From positions 18,424 to 82,423 of the forward strand of contig CBFHXB010000011.1 of the NCBI GenBank assembly GCA_965659685.1: a stretch of 64,000 bases of DNA, in the 5' to 3' direction. The notes beneath the pieces were generated by a model. That model was given only the letters and a program-made list of their open reading frames with translations. It did not search any database and was not told where the DNA came from. A program made the position numbers and the translations under genes. Position 1 is the stretch's first letter. Every line of letters begins with the position of its first letter. Of this stretch, positions 52,152 to 59,972 are shown piece after piece. Source of the stretch: MGIIa-L3 sp11892u. GTDB taxonomy: Archaea > Thermoplasmatota > Poseidoniia > Poseidoniales > Poseidoniaceae.

Positions 52152-52627
52152 TGTCCAACGAATCGAACATGCGTCGCGTGACCGCCATCCGCAACGGTAC
52201 CGTGATCGATCACATCCCGGCCGGCAGTGCACTTCGCGTGCTGGAGCTGCTCAACATTGGCCAGGGCACCTCCGTTCCAGTGTCGCTTGTGATGAACGTC
52301 CCTTCAAAGAAAAAGGGCGCCAAAGACATCGTCAAGGTGGAAGACCGTGAATTGACCCAAGCCGAACTCGACCGCCTCGCGCTGGTCGCTGAAGGTGCCA
52401 GCGTGGCCATCATCCGTGCCTACACCGTGGCAGAGAAGTTGGAAATCGCCCTTGGCGATGAAATCGTGGACGTGGTGCGTTGCACCTTCTCGAACTGCAT
52501 CACGCAAAACCCGCGCGAGCCACTCGCGCACAGGCTGCGCGTGCTGTCGAAAGATCCGTTGCAGATCCGTTGCCACTATTGTGGGCGGCCACAAGAGATC
52601 GACGAATTGGTTCAGAACGTCATTTGA
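52151..52627 (+). CDS. pyrI: Aspartate carbamoyltransferase, regulatory chain
   Basis: 158 residues. The N-terminal allosteric domain (VTAIRNGTVIDHIPAGSALRVL) binds nucleotides. The C-terminal zinc domain has four Cys: the first pair in CTFSNC, the second in CHYCG. An archaeal enzyme with this chain should be feedback-controlled by CTP/ATP; that is family knowledge. Its last 8 bases overlap the end of the convergent tRNA thiolase. Confidence 0.97.
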   Translation: MSNESNMRRVTAIRNGTVIDHIPAGSALRVLELLNIGQGTSVPVSLVMNVPSKKKGAKDIVKVEDRELTQAELDRLALVAEGASVAIIRAYTVAEKLEIALGDEIVDVVRCTFSNCITQNPREPLAHRLRVLSKDPLQIRCHYCGRPQEIDELVQNVI

Positions 52628-53588
52628 CGTCGAGCAGGTCACGCATCTCACAAGCCTTGCACACGTCCCTCGAGGAGGCGCTACCGCAGCGTTGGCAGGA
52701 TCCAACCGGTTCGGAAACGTCTTCCGCGGCAGGGGTCATGGAACGGATTGCATCCAGGCTTCGGACAAGACCGTGGCGCGTTCCGGGACGGTCTTCTTCG
52801 AGGGTGGCCACCACGTCGCGCATCCGCCATCGCAGGGCACCCTCGGCGTTCGGGCAGACTTCATTGTGAATCGGCAAGTTGCGGTGCAACGCGACCAGGT
52901 GAACCTCCTGCTCGGGAATCCAACGAAGCGGAACGATGCGAGGTGCAAGGCCTTCTGCGGGTCGATCGGTGTGCGGAGCCAAGCGGCGGCTGCGTTCCAC
53001 TTCACCTGCGGTCAAGTTCATCAGCACCGTTTGGGCCATGTCGTCGAGGTTGTGGCCAAGCGCGACAACGTCGGCTCCGACCATGTCTGCCAGCGCGTTG
53101 ATGCCTTGGCGCCGGAAGACGCCGCAGTATGAACAGGGCAGACGCGGGGCCTCCGGATTCTTGTCAAGGATCGCGTCCAAGGACGCGGTGACCTCGTCCA
53201 TTGCGAGGAAATCTTGGTCCGCAAAGGAGGTGGTGAGGAACTCAACGTCGAGCCTTTCGCAGAGGGTCGCAGCCGCTTCAATGGACGGTGGCCTGTAGCC
53301 CTCGATCCCCTCGTCCACGCATCCTGCAACGATGCGAACGTCCGGTCGGTTTCCAATGAGGTCCACCAGCATCGACAACAAGACCGCAGAATCCTTCCCT
53401 CCAGAAATGGCCACCAGCACCGTGGTGGGTTCATCGATGCTGAGTTGCTTCCGAAGTTCCCGGCCGACTTTTTTCCGAACGGAGCGGTCGAGATGACGCG
53501 CGCACAGGCTTTGCCCCGAGTAGGCCTGGGTGACGACGGCGGGCGCACGGCACACGGAACACTCCGGGACCTCAAACGTGGGCGCCAC
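52620..53588 (-). CDS. tRNA 2-thiolation enzyme (NcsA/TtuA/Ctu1 family)
   Basis: 322 residues. PP-loop ATP pyrophosphatase that activates and thiolates a uridine in tRNA (wobble U34 or U54; which one is not decided here). N-terminal zinc ribbon CSVC...CARH, PP-loop SGGKDSAVL (about 60-68), the central CSYCG motif (about 150), a lone NEVCPNAE Cys, and a C-terminal second ribbon CQRCG...CKAC. Two terminal ribbons plus three central Cys match the TIGR00269-type group. GTG start. Confidence 0.9.
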   Translation of the reverse strand: MAPTFEVPECSVCRAPAVVTQAYSGQSLCARHLDRSVRKKVGRELRKQLSIDEPTTVLVAISGGKDSAVLLSMLVDLIGNRPDVRIVAGCVDEGIEGYRPPSIEAAATLCERLDVEFLTTSFADQDFLAMDEVTASLDAILDKNPEAPRLPCSYCGVFRRQGINALADMVGADVVALGHNLDDMAQTVLMNLTAGEVERSRRLAPHTDRPAEGLAPRIVPLRWIPEQEVHLVALHRNLPIHNEVCPNAEGALRWRMRDVVATLEEDRPGTRHGLVRSLDAIRSMTPAAEDVSEPVGSCQRCGSASSRDVCKACEMRDLLDVK

Positions 53589-53850
53589 GTCGGGCCGAAT
53601 CCGCTCGTCCTGATGAGTTTACCCGAACCTCTCCCCGCAATTTTTCAATTACAAAATCAATTTTCTAATTGGAGTTCTTCATCTGCCGTGCCAACATCAC
53701 ACCTCCGGCAGGTGATGGCTCCCCTGTCCTCCGTTTTTCAGAAATTCATGACCTCTGAAGGTTCGCGTTCTGAATTGGATTGCGAAAACCGCCTCCAAGG
53801 GCCGTTCGACGGGAAACATCTTGAAACCCCCCGTGGCGGCTCAACCTTCG
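53589..53850. promoter_or_regulatory. Spacer before the roadblock-like operon
   Basis: 262 bases without a convincing gene. Contains the CAATTG element at 53644-53673. AT-rich stretches follow (about 53738-53790, including a TGAATTGGATTG segment near 53772). It should hold the promoters of both divergent transcription units. Confidence 0.5.
53644..53673 (+). repeat. CAATTG element upstream of the roadblock-like operon
   Basis: TTCAATTACAAAATCAATTTTCTAATTGG region. Its right 20 bases match 36462-36481 in 19 of 20 positions. Three AATT cores at 53647, 53659 and 53667. Confidence 0.55.
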
Positions 53851-54162
53851 ATGTCCATGCTGTCGCGTTTGCTCACGGCCTTGGAACAGACCCCGGGTGT
53901 CCACGCAGCCACCCTTCACGCCAATGGACCTCATTCGGATTCAACCGGCCTTCACAACGGCGCAGAACGCATGACGAAGGTGGCCTCTTTGGGCCGTGTG
54001 CTGCAAGTGTTCGTCGAAGGCGATCGCGCGGTGCTTTTGGACGACGTCGGGGACGGACGACATCTTCACCTCGAAGGCACCTCTGGCCAATTTGGCCGTT
54101 GGAGGTATGCCGTTGAGCGGCACCGTCCGTTGATCGGACGGATCCATGAGGAGGTGGCCTGA
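53851..54162 (+). CDS. Small unknown protein, possible partner of the roadblock/coiled-coil protein
   Basis: 103 residues from the ATG at 53851 (an in-frame TTG at 53821 is less likely). Pattern MLSRLLTALEQTPGVHAATL, followed by short strands (GRVLQVFVEGDRAVLLDD) and a final helix. The opening helix plus PGVxxAxL resembles the start of roadblock/LC7 domains, but the rest is too diverged to call. Stop overlaps the next start as TGATG, so the two products are translationally coupled. Confidence 0.55.
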   Translation: MSMLSRLLTALEQTPGVHAATLHANGPHSDSTGLHNGAERMTKVASLGRVLQVFVEGDRAVLLDDVGDGRHLHLEGTSGQFGRWRYAVERHRPLIGRIHEEVA

Positions 54163-57100
54163 TGTTCACGATGCCCCCAGGTGCAGAGGTTGAGGAAACC
54201 ATTGACGTCAACGGCTTGTTCCCGTTTGAGCACGGCGTGGTGACCACGTGGATTGGACGCCGTCGTACTCCAGCAGGACACCGGCTGGTGCGTGGACGCC
54301 GATGCATCGGTTGGGTGGCCGAGGACGACAAAGGCCTCGTCTTTGGCGCGGTGGCCTCTGCTCGCTTGGCCTCGTCTGAATCCGAAGCGGATCACGTACG
54401 CCACCAAGCTCAGTCCTACAGCCTCAACGAACTCGCTGCATTGGTGGCCATCATGCCCCATGCGGCCGTGCATGCCGTGGACATTGAGGGGCTTCCAAGC
54501 GGCCCTGGTCCAGCCCGGCGCCTCCTCTCCCGCTCCGCCGCGGTCATCATGGCCGGTCTTGCAGCGGACGAGGAAGTCCTCGGTGCCTTGCTTGTGGACC
54601 GGGGTTTGCTCATCGATTCGACAGGAGATCTGCCACAGGACGCTGAAGCGTTGGGCGCCTTGGTTTCCGAGACCTTGCGAACACGTCAATCGATCATGGG
54701 TGGACTTGGCCTCCCCGAAGAAGGGCATTGGTCGTTGGCCACGCCACAAGGTTCCGTCCTCCTTGCGTCCGCCTCCGACCTCGGGTTGGGCGTTTGGACC
54801 ACGGCAGGGGCAGATCATCGGCGCTTGCTTCATCGCGTTTCTTCAAACGTGGCAGGAACCCCTGACGAGGACGGCCAAGTCGGTCATTTGCCCGAGGGCT
54901 TTGTGTTGCGAGAGGGCAAGAGCGGCCCGGATGCGGTCCTTTCGATGCTTCGCGTCGCCCTTGAGGAAGAGGTCTACGGTCACTTGAGCGTCGGCGCCGG
55001 TGAGCGAACGACGGCCGTGGTGCTGATCCGTGGACGTCCGGTGGGGATGGTGTCCTCGACGGCGGGAACGCTTGAGGACGCCGTCCACGACCTGACGGAC
55101 AGGGCACGCGTGGCCCGTCTTCACCAACTTCCACTCGACGCCGTTATTGGTGAAGGAACGGCCAACGTGGCCGGCTTCACCCTGAACGCCTTCGGCACGG
55201 CCTTGGCCAGCGTCCGCACACGTTCCGAAGCCCGTCGTACCACCCTGACGGCGCGTTTCGAAGACCTGCTCGGGTTTGATGCCGCCTTGGAGCGCATTGC
55301 ACCGAAGGTGACCGCACCCGAAGCAGGAGCGGGACGTAACACCCTCGAGGTGGGTGGAGGCAACGCTTTGGTCATCGACGCAGGCTACCGGCAACGTCTG
55401 GAGAAAGCGGAACTTCGTGTCGACGAACTTGAACGCGAGGGGGCCGCCCTCCAAGCTCGCCTTTCCTTGGCTGAAGAAGCGCGGATGCGCGCCGAGGTCA
55501 GCGAGCGAGAAGCCATTGAGGCACGCGGTGACGGTCGCAGCAAGATGGAAGGTCTCGGCCACGACGTGGAGCGGCTCAAGGTGAACACCGCCAGTGCTGT
55601 GGCCAGGGCAGAAGCAGCCGAAGCTCGGGCCGATCGCCTGGTCCGTCGCACCACAGAATTGGAACATCAACTCGAGACGCGTGCTGGCGAACTCGCACGT
55701 GCGCTGGCGGACTCTTCCTCACGGGGCGAGTTGGCCGCCACCATTCAGCGCATGGCCGAGGAGGAAGCGACGCTTCGCGCCGACCTGCAAACCGATTCGG
55801 AACGTCTAGCAGAGGTTCGACGACGTTTGGAAGCCGACGAACGGCACCTGAGCATGCTCGAAGACCAGTCCCGTGCATCCCACGAACGTCAGGCCGCTGC
55901 CGTGCGTGATTTGGCCGTTGCTGAGGACGCCGTTCGAGCCGCAAAGGCCGATTTGGCGGCCGTGGAGGCCGAAGTTCGGGCTGCACGCCGACGCGCAGAC
56001 GATGAACTGGAGCGCCGCCGTGAGGACGAGGTACGGCGCAGCCACCTCGAAGGAGAACTTCGTGAATTGTTGGAGGAGCGCCGACGTGTTCTCCGGGAAC
56101 TCGGCGATCTCGGCGTCAAGCGCGGTCAAAGCGAGGCAGAAGTGGCCCACTTGGCGGACCAAGCCGAGGCCTTGGCCGAAGCACATGAGTCCGCGTTGCG
56201 GGACATCGATGAAGCACGCATCCTCCGCGCCCGCTTGACCGAGGAACCCCTCGCCCAAGCGTTGCTCGATGACGGCTCAGCCATGAGCGCCCTCGGGCCC
56301 ATCCTTGAGCGGCTTGAACAGACCCGTGAACAGGGCTACTCGGTGGCGTTGCTCGATCGCGCGGTCGAGCGTGCTTTGCACGTGGTGCAGCGCGTGGTGG
56401 ACCACGCGGCTGAAACACCCAAGCATTTGCTCTCCGACGACGTCATGCTGCTCTTGGAACGGCAGGTTCCAGAGGCCGCAGGTGTCGTGCGAGGCCTCAC
56501 GCGTTGGTCCGTTCAACAGCGCCTGGATCACTCCCTCAACGACGTCGTTACCGACGTCGTGTTGGACCTTGAACATCTTCTGGAGGATCAAGACCGGGCC
56601 ATCACCATGCTCCGACGCACCCGAAACGTGTTGGAACAATTGGGTCATCTCGGGGCGCCACGAGAAGAGTTGGATGCCCTGTTGGCGCAATGCCGCCGTC
56701 CTGAATCCCTTCCATCCACGGCCAAGGCAACGCACAAGCTGATCCGTCGTGCCTTGGACGACATTCACCTTGAGGCGGACCAACGCGATGCGGGAGAAGC
56801 CGTGGCGTTGGAACGCACTGCACAGGCTTTGGAGGAATTGCTCACGCAACTCGAAGCGGCAGGTATGGTGGGCGGCACACCGCAAGGCCATCTCTGGAGT
56901 TTCATGTCCAGCGGTTTGCTCCCTTCCGAAGCACGCAATGGCTTGGCTGAGTCCCCGCCTCAGGAGGCCCCCGAACCCGTGATTGAAGTTGAGCAGGCTG
57001 CCCCACGGGCCGTGGCCACAGCATCCGCTCCGACGGTCGAGGTCGCATCCCTTGCACCGACCGCCATCGACGATGACGAGGAACGCCGCATCATCGACGC

Positions 57101-57218
57101 AGAACTTGCGTCCTTGGACGCGGAACGCACCCCTCACGTTCGTTTGGCGGACCTCAAGGCGAGTGCAGACCCTGCCCTTGAAGCACTTGAAGCCCGCCTT
57201 GGCGACATCGACCTTTGA
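54162..57218 (+). CDS. Roadblock-like/long coiled-coil protein, 1018 residues
   Basis: No single known family. The N-terminal part (about 1-110) is mixed alpha/beta. Residues about 115-235 have a roadblock/LC7 (MglB-type) pattern: SAAVIMAGLAADEEVLGALL, VDRGLLIDSTGD, then DAEALGALVSETL, as in small-GTPase-regulating modules. A second alpha/beta segment follows (about 240-400). A charged coiled coil runs from about 408 to 690, and then a helical bundle (about 700-915). The tail is Pro/Ala-rich with an acidic C-terminus. No Walker A, so it is not an SMC ATPase. It overlaps the upstream gene by one base and is 9 bases from a 2-TM gene. A scaffold in a GTPase-controlled polarity or division apparatus is the inference; the roadblock call is moderate. 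Confidence 0.65.
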   Translation: MFTMPPGAEVEETIDVNGLFPFEHGVVTTWIGRRRTPAGHRLVRGRRCIGWVAEDDKGLVFGAVASARLASSESEADHVRHQAQSYSLNELAALVAIMPHAAVHAVDIEGLPSGPGPARRLLSRSAAVIMAGLAADEEVLGALLVDRGLLIDSTGDLPQDAEALGALVSETLRTRQSIMGGLGLPEEGHWSLATPQGSVLLASASDLGLGVWTTAGADHRRLLHRVSSNVAGTPDEDGQVGHLPEGFVLREGKSGPDAVLSMLRVALEEEVYGHLSVGAGERTTAVVLIRGRPVGMVSSTAGTLEDAVHDLTDRARVARLHQLPLDAVIGEGTANVAGFTLNAFGTALASVRTRSEARRTTLTARFEDLLGFDAALERIAPKVTAPEAGAGRNTLEVGGGNALVIDAGYRQRLEKAELRVDELEREGAALQARLSLAEEARMRAEVSEREAIEARGDGRSKMEGLGHDVERLKVNTASAVARAEAAEARADRLVRRTTELEHQLETRAGELARALADSSSRGELAATIQRMAEEEATLRADLQTDSERLAEVRRRLEADERHLSMLEDQSRASHERQAAAVRDLAVAEDAVRAAKADLAAVEAEVRAARRRADDELERRREDEVRRSHLEGELRELLEERRRVLRELGDLGVKRGQSEAEVAHLADQAEALAEAHESALRDIDEARILRARLTEEPLAQALLDDGSAMSALGPILERLEQTREQGYSVALLDRAVERALHVVQRVVDHAAETPKHLLSDDVMLLLERQVPEAAGVVRGLTRWSVQQRLDHSLNDVVTDVVLDLEHLLEDQDRAITMLRRTRNVLEQLGHLGAPREELDALLAQCRRPESLPSTAKATHKLIRRALDDIHLEADQRDAGEAVALERTAQALEELLTQLEAAGMVGGTPQGHLWSFMSSGLLPSEARNGLAESPPQEAPEPVIEVEQAAPRAVATASAPTVEVASLAPTAIDDDEERRIIDAELASLDAERTPHVRLADLKASADPALEALEARLGDIDL

Positions 57219-57227
57219 GGTGCAAGC

Positions 57228-57482
57228 ATGGATGCAGCCTCACCCCTGCCACCGCAGCAGGACAACGCTGTGTCCAACCGGCCTTACCCTCTGTTCCTCG
57301 AACGGATCATCCTGCTGGCCGTGTTGATTGGGATCGGAGGCGGGGTCTACCTTGCCGCGGAGCAAATCATGGTGCCCGCATGGATCACGGTGATGCTCAG
57401 CCTTCCCATTGCTTACGTGGTGTGGGCCACCGTGGGTGAGCGCTTGGCAGGTGTCGTTCAACTTCGCCATCGTGACCCTTAG
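57228..57482 (+). CDS. Small two-helix membrane protein
   Basis: 84 residues. A short polar N-terminus, then two hydrophobic helices: LERIILLAVLIGIGGGVYLA and WITVMLSLPIAYVVWATVGE. A basic C-terminus follows. The GAGGTG site overlaps the stop of the coiled-coil gene, so it belongs to that operon. It could anchor the coiled-coil protein at the membrane. Its stop overlaps the stop of the convergent membrane gene. Confidence 0.7.
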   Translation: MDAASPLPPQQDNAVSNRPYPLFLERIILLAVLIGIGGGVYLAAEQIMVPAWITVMLSLPIAYVVWATVGERLAGVVQLRHRDP

Positions 57483-58699
57483 GTCCAAATTTTGTCTTCG
57501 GTGGTGGGCTCAGGCTCGTTGCGGATCACTCCCGTGAGGACTGCACGGAGTTGTGCAAGTCGGCCCCAAGGCACCAACAAACGGACCGCAGCAGCAACCC
57601 CGAGGAAGAGAAGCGCGGAGATCACAACGCCGTACGTCAGCCGCAATTCGATGGATTCGGAGACCTGTTCAGCCCACTGGCTTCCTGTGGTCGCCGAGAC
57701 CAATTCCAGCAGGACGCCATGGAAGCCGATGGCCACCATCGTGGCAAGACCGGTCAGGCCCAAGTAGAGGGCGGTATGGCGGAGGTGGGCGTTGAGGACG
57801 TTGTCCATTTGACGGACATACTCCTCGTCACGCTTGCAGGATTCAGGGAGGCGGTAGGCGTACTCAAGGTGACGAATCACGCCAAAGGCCGATTCTTGGA
57901 AGACCATCATCAGCACGGCGATGAGGATGAGGGAGAACTGCTGGCGTGTGACCAATTCGAAGCCGAGCAGGCTGATGGTCGGCGTGCCCACCTGTGTGTC
58001 GAGCGTGGTCAATCCCTCTCCGTACGCCCCAAGTTGGTTGAGGACCACAGGGAAGGTCAGCATCGCGTGCAGGCCGAGGAAGAGGAGCGTGAACCCGATG
58101 GACCAAATGATGGCTTGACGGGACAATCCCCAGATGCCTCGGGTGCCCATGATGATGGGGAGCAAGTAGACGAACATGACCAGCAACGACAGGATGAGCA
58201 TCAACGGCCACTGAAGCAGGGCCAATTCGTCTGAATTGGGCAGGTCCAGTTCGAACCCGATGATCATGCCACCGAGCCATGAAAGGAGGGTGCGGCCGAC
58301 GAGCAGGACGATCAGGCCAACGATGACTCCCAGCTTGAGGCGTTGTTGGACCTTGGGGGATTGGAAGGCCAACAGCGCCATGCCCCCGCCAAAGGACAAC
58401 CCGAGCACCAAGGGCACGTAGAAGCGGGCCAGGCCCGAACGTCCCACACCGGTCAACCAGTCGCCCAGCGGAAGATCTGAACCGAGCACGAATTCCAGGG
58501 TTTCGAAGAGCATGGTGTGGTCGATGGAACCCACCACATAGGTGCTGATGACCTCCATGTACATCCACACCAAGGCCACCGTGGCGGTGACCTGGAGGGC
58601 AAGGATTTGCCACTGCTTTCGCAGGTTCTTGAGGTGCAGGGTGCTTCGGTGGCCACCTGCGTGGGTGATGTCCGACTGGGCTTCGACGTCACCGGCCAT
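57479..58699 (-). CDS. Polytopic membrane protein of the DUF58 cluster
   Basis: 406 residues with about eight membrane helices (WQILALQVTATVALVWMYME, LKLGVIVGLIVLLVGRTLL, PLMLILSLLVMFVYLLPIIM and others). No transport motif recognised. It starts one base after the DUF58 gene ends, in a three-gene minus-strand unit: DUF4350-like, DUF58, this protein. In other prokaryotes MoxR/DUF58 clusters often end with transglutaminase-like or DUF4129 membrane proteins; this one lacks a transglutaminase triad. Confidence 0.75.
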   Translation of the reverse strand: MAGDVEAQSDITHAGGHRSTLHLKNLRKQWQILALQVTATVALVWMYMEVISTYVVGSIDHTMLFETLEFVLGSDLPLGDWLTGVGRSGLARFYVPLVLGLSFGGGMALLAFQSPKVQQRLKLGVIVGLIVLLVGRTLLSWLGGMIIGFELDLPNSDELALLQWPLMLILSLLVMFVYLLPIIMGTRGIWGLSRQAIIWSIGFTLLFLGLHAMLTFPVVLNQLGAYGEGLTTLDTQVGTPTISLLGFELVTRQQFSLILIAVLMMVFQESAFGVIRHLEYAYRLPESCKRDEEYVRQMDNVLNAHLRHTALYLGLTGLATMVAIGFHGVLLELVSATTGSQWAEQVSESIELRLTYGVVISALLFLGVAAAVRLLVPWGRLAQLRAVLTGVIRNEPEPTTEDKIWT

Positions 58700-58700
58700 G

Positions 58701-59972
58701 TCAGTACCCCCTCACTTGCATCAACGCCTGAGCCAAGTCCATGTCAGGCATCCAGTCGATGACCTGTGCTCCAGCGCCGGCCAAGGTCGTCAACCTGTTC
58801 TGGCGTTCCATGCGGAGCACTTCGTACGACAAACGAGGAATACGGCTGACGAGCCGCTCGAAATCGATGCTCGATGGGGTCAAGACGGTGACGTCGTGGC
58901 CCCGGCCGACGAGGTCACGGACGGCTGCGGGAACGGTCCCGTCGCCTTCGACGCTGGAGATGATGAAGACGGGAGAGCCGCGGCTGAAACGTCCTGAGAT
59001 CGAGTTGGTCACCGCCTGGAGCGGCATCTCTCCGCGGTGTTGAACGCCAGCAAGGTTGCTGAGGATCTTGAAGTACTGCTTGTCGCCGGTGTCCGGGGGC
59101 AGGTAGGACAAGCCGTCACCGTAGACGGCCAGGGCCACGGAGTCGCGGCGCTGGAGGAAGAAACTCGCAAGTGACGCGGCGGAAACGCATCCCATCTCCA
59201 AGGGATTCTTGAGCACCGTTCCAACCCGAGCAATTTCACGGGCATCGAGGAGGATGAACACGTCGGTGACCGCGTCACGGCACTTCTCGTTGACCATCAG
59301 TTCCCCCGTGCGCGCGAAGGCCTTCCAGTTGATGCTCTTGAATGGATCACCGGGCACATACTCACGCAGCGAGTAGAACTCGGACCCTTGACCGGGGGTG
59401 CGCAGGGTCGTGGCCCCAGTGTACATCTTTGGCGTCCGGCTCCGGAGGAAGGCTTCTTCCACGTCCTTCACCTGTGGGAAGACGACGATGTCGGAGTGGT
59501 GGTCCACACGCATTTCGTCCACGCCGAGGTTGAACGTGTTGCGATGGCGCAAGGACACGGGACCGATGGTGTAGTGGCCGCGCAAGGGGCAACGGAGCAC
59601 GTAGCGAATCCGGGCGGATTCACCGGGCTTCAGGTCCAGACGCATTTGGTTCAAACCGCTTCGGAGCTTCATTTCGTGGGGGACGTTGTCGAAGACTTCG
59701 AGCGTCTGCGTGCGGCGCAAGGAGCGGTTGATGACGAGGAGTTCCACGTAGAGGTCGTCCCCTTTGTACAGGTTGTCGGCAGAAAGGGTGCGCTGCACTT
59801 CGATGTCACCGTGGCCGGACATCCACGAATTGACGGTGATGAAGGCGATGAAGGTGAACCCGAGGATCATCATCTGGAAGTTTGAGATCATCATCCCGAT
59901 GAGGATGAGCGAGAGCCCTGCCACAAGCGTAAACGCAGCCTTGCGGGTCCACATGGTCAGCCACGCCCCCAT
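58701..59972 (-). CDS. DUF58-domain membrane protein
   Basis: 423 residues. Two N-terminal helices (VAGLSLILIGMMI, MMILGFTFIAFITV), then a beta-rich domain. The DUF58 signature follows: LREYVPGDPFKSINWKAFARTGELMVNE at about 200, and a vWA-like segment VFILLDAREIA. DUF58 proteins are usual MoxR partners; MoxR is at 21348-22331. The ATG at 59972 overlaps the upstream gene by 16 bases; the ATG at 59954 is an alternative. Confidence 0.88.
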   Translation of the reverse strand: MGAWLTMWTRKAAFTLVAGLSLILIGMMISNFQMMILGFTFIAFITVNSWMSGHGDIEVQRTLSADNLYKGDDLYVELLVINRSLRRTQTLEVFDNVPHEMKLRSGLNQMRLDLKPGESARIRYVLRCPLRGHYTIGPVSLRHRNTFNLGVDEMRVDHHSDIVVFPQVKDVEEAFLRSRTPKMYTGATTLRTPGQGSEFYSLREYVPGDPFKSINWKAFARTGELMVNEKCRDAVTDVFILLDAREIARVGTVLKNPLEMGCVSAASLASFFLQRRDSVALAVYGDGLSYLPPDTGDKQYFKILSNLAGVQHRGEMPLQAVTNSISGRFSRGSPVFIISSVEGDGTVPAAVRDLVGRGHDVTVLTPSSIDFERLVSRIPRLSYEVLRMERQNRLTTLAGAGAQVIDWMPDMDLAQALMQVRGY

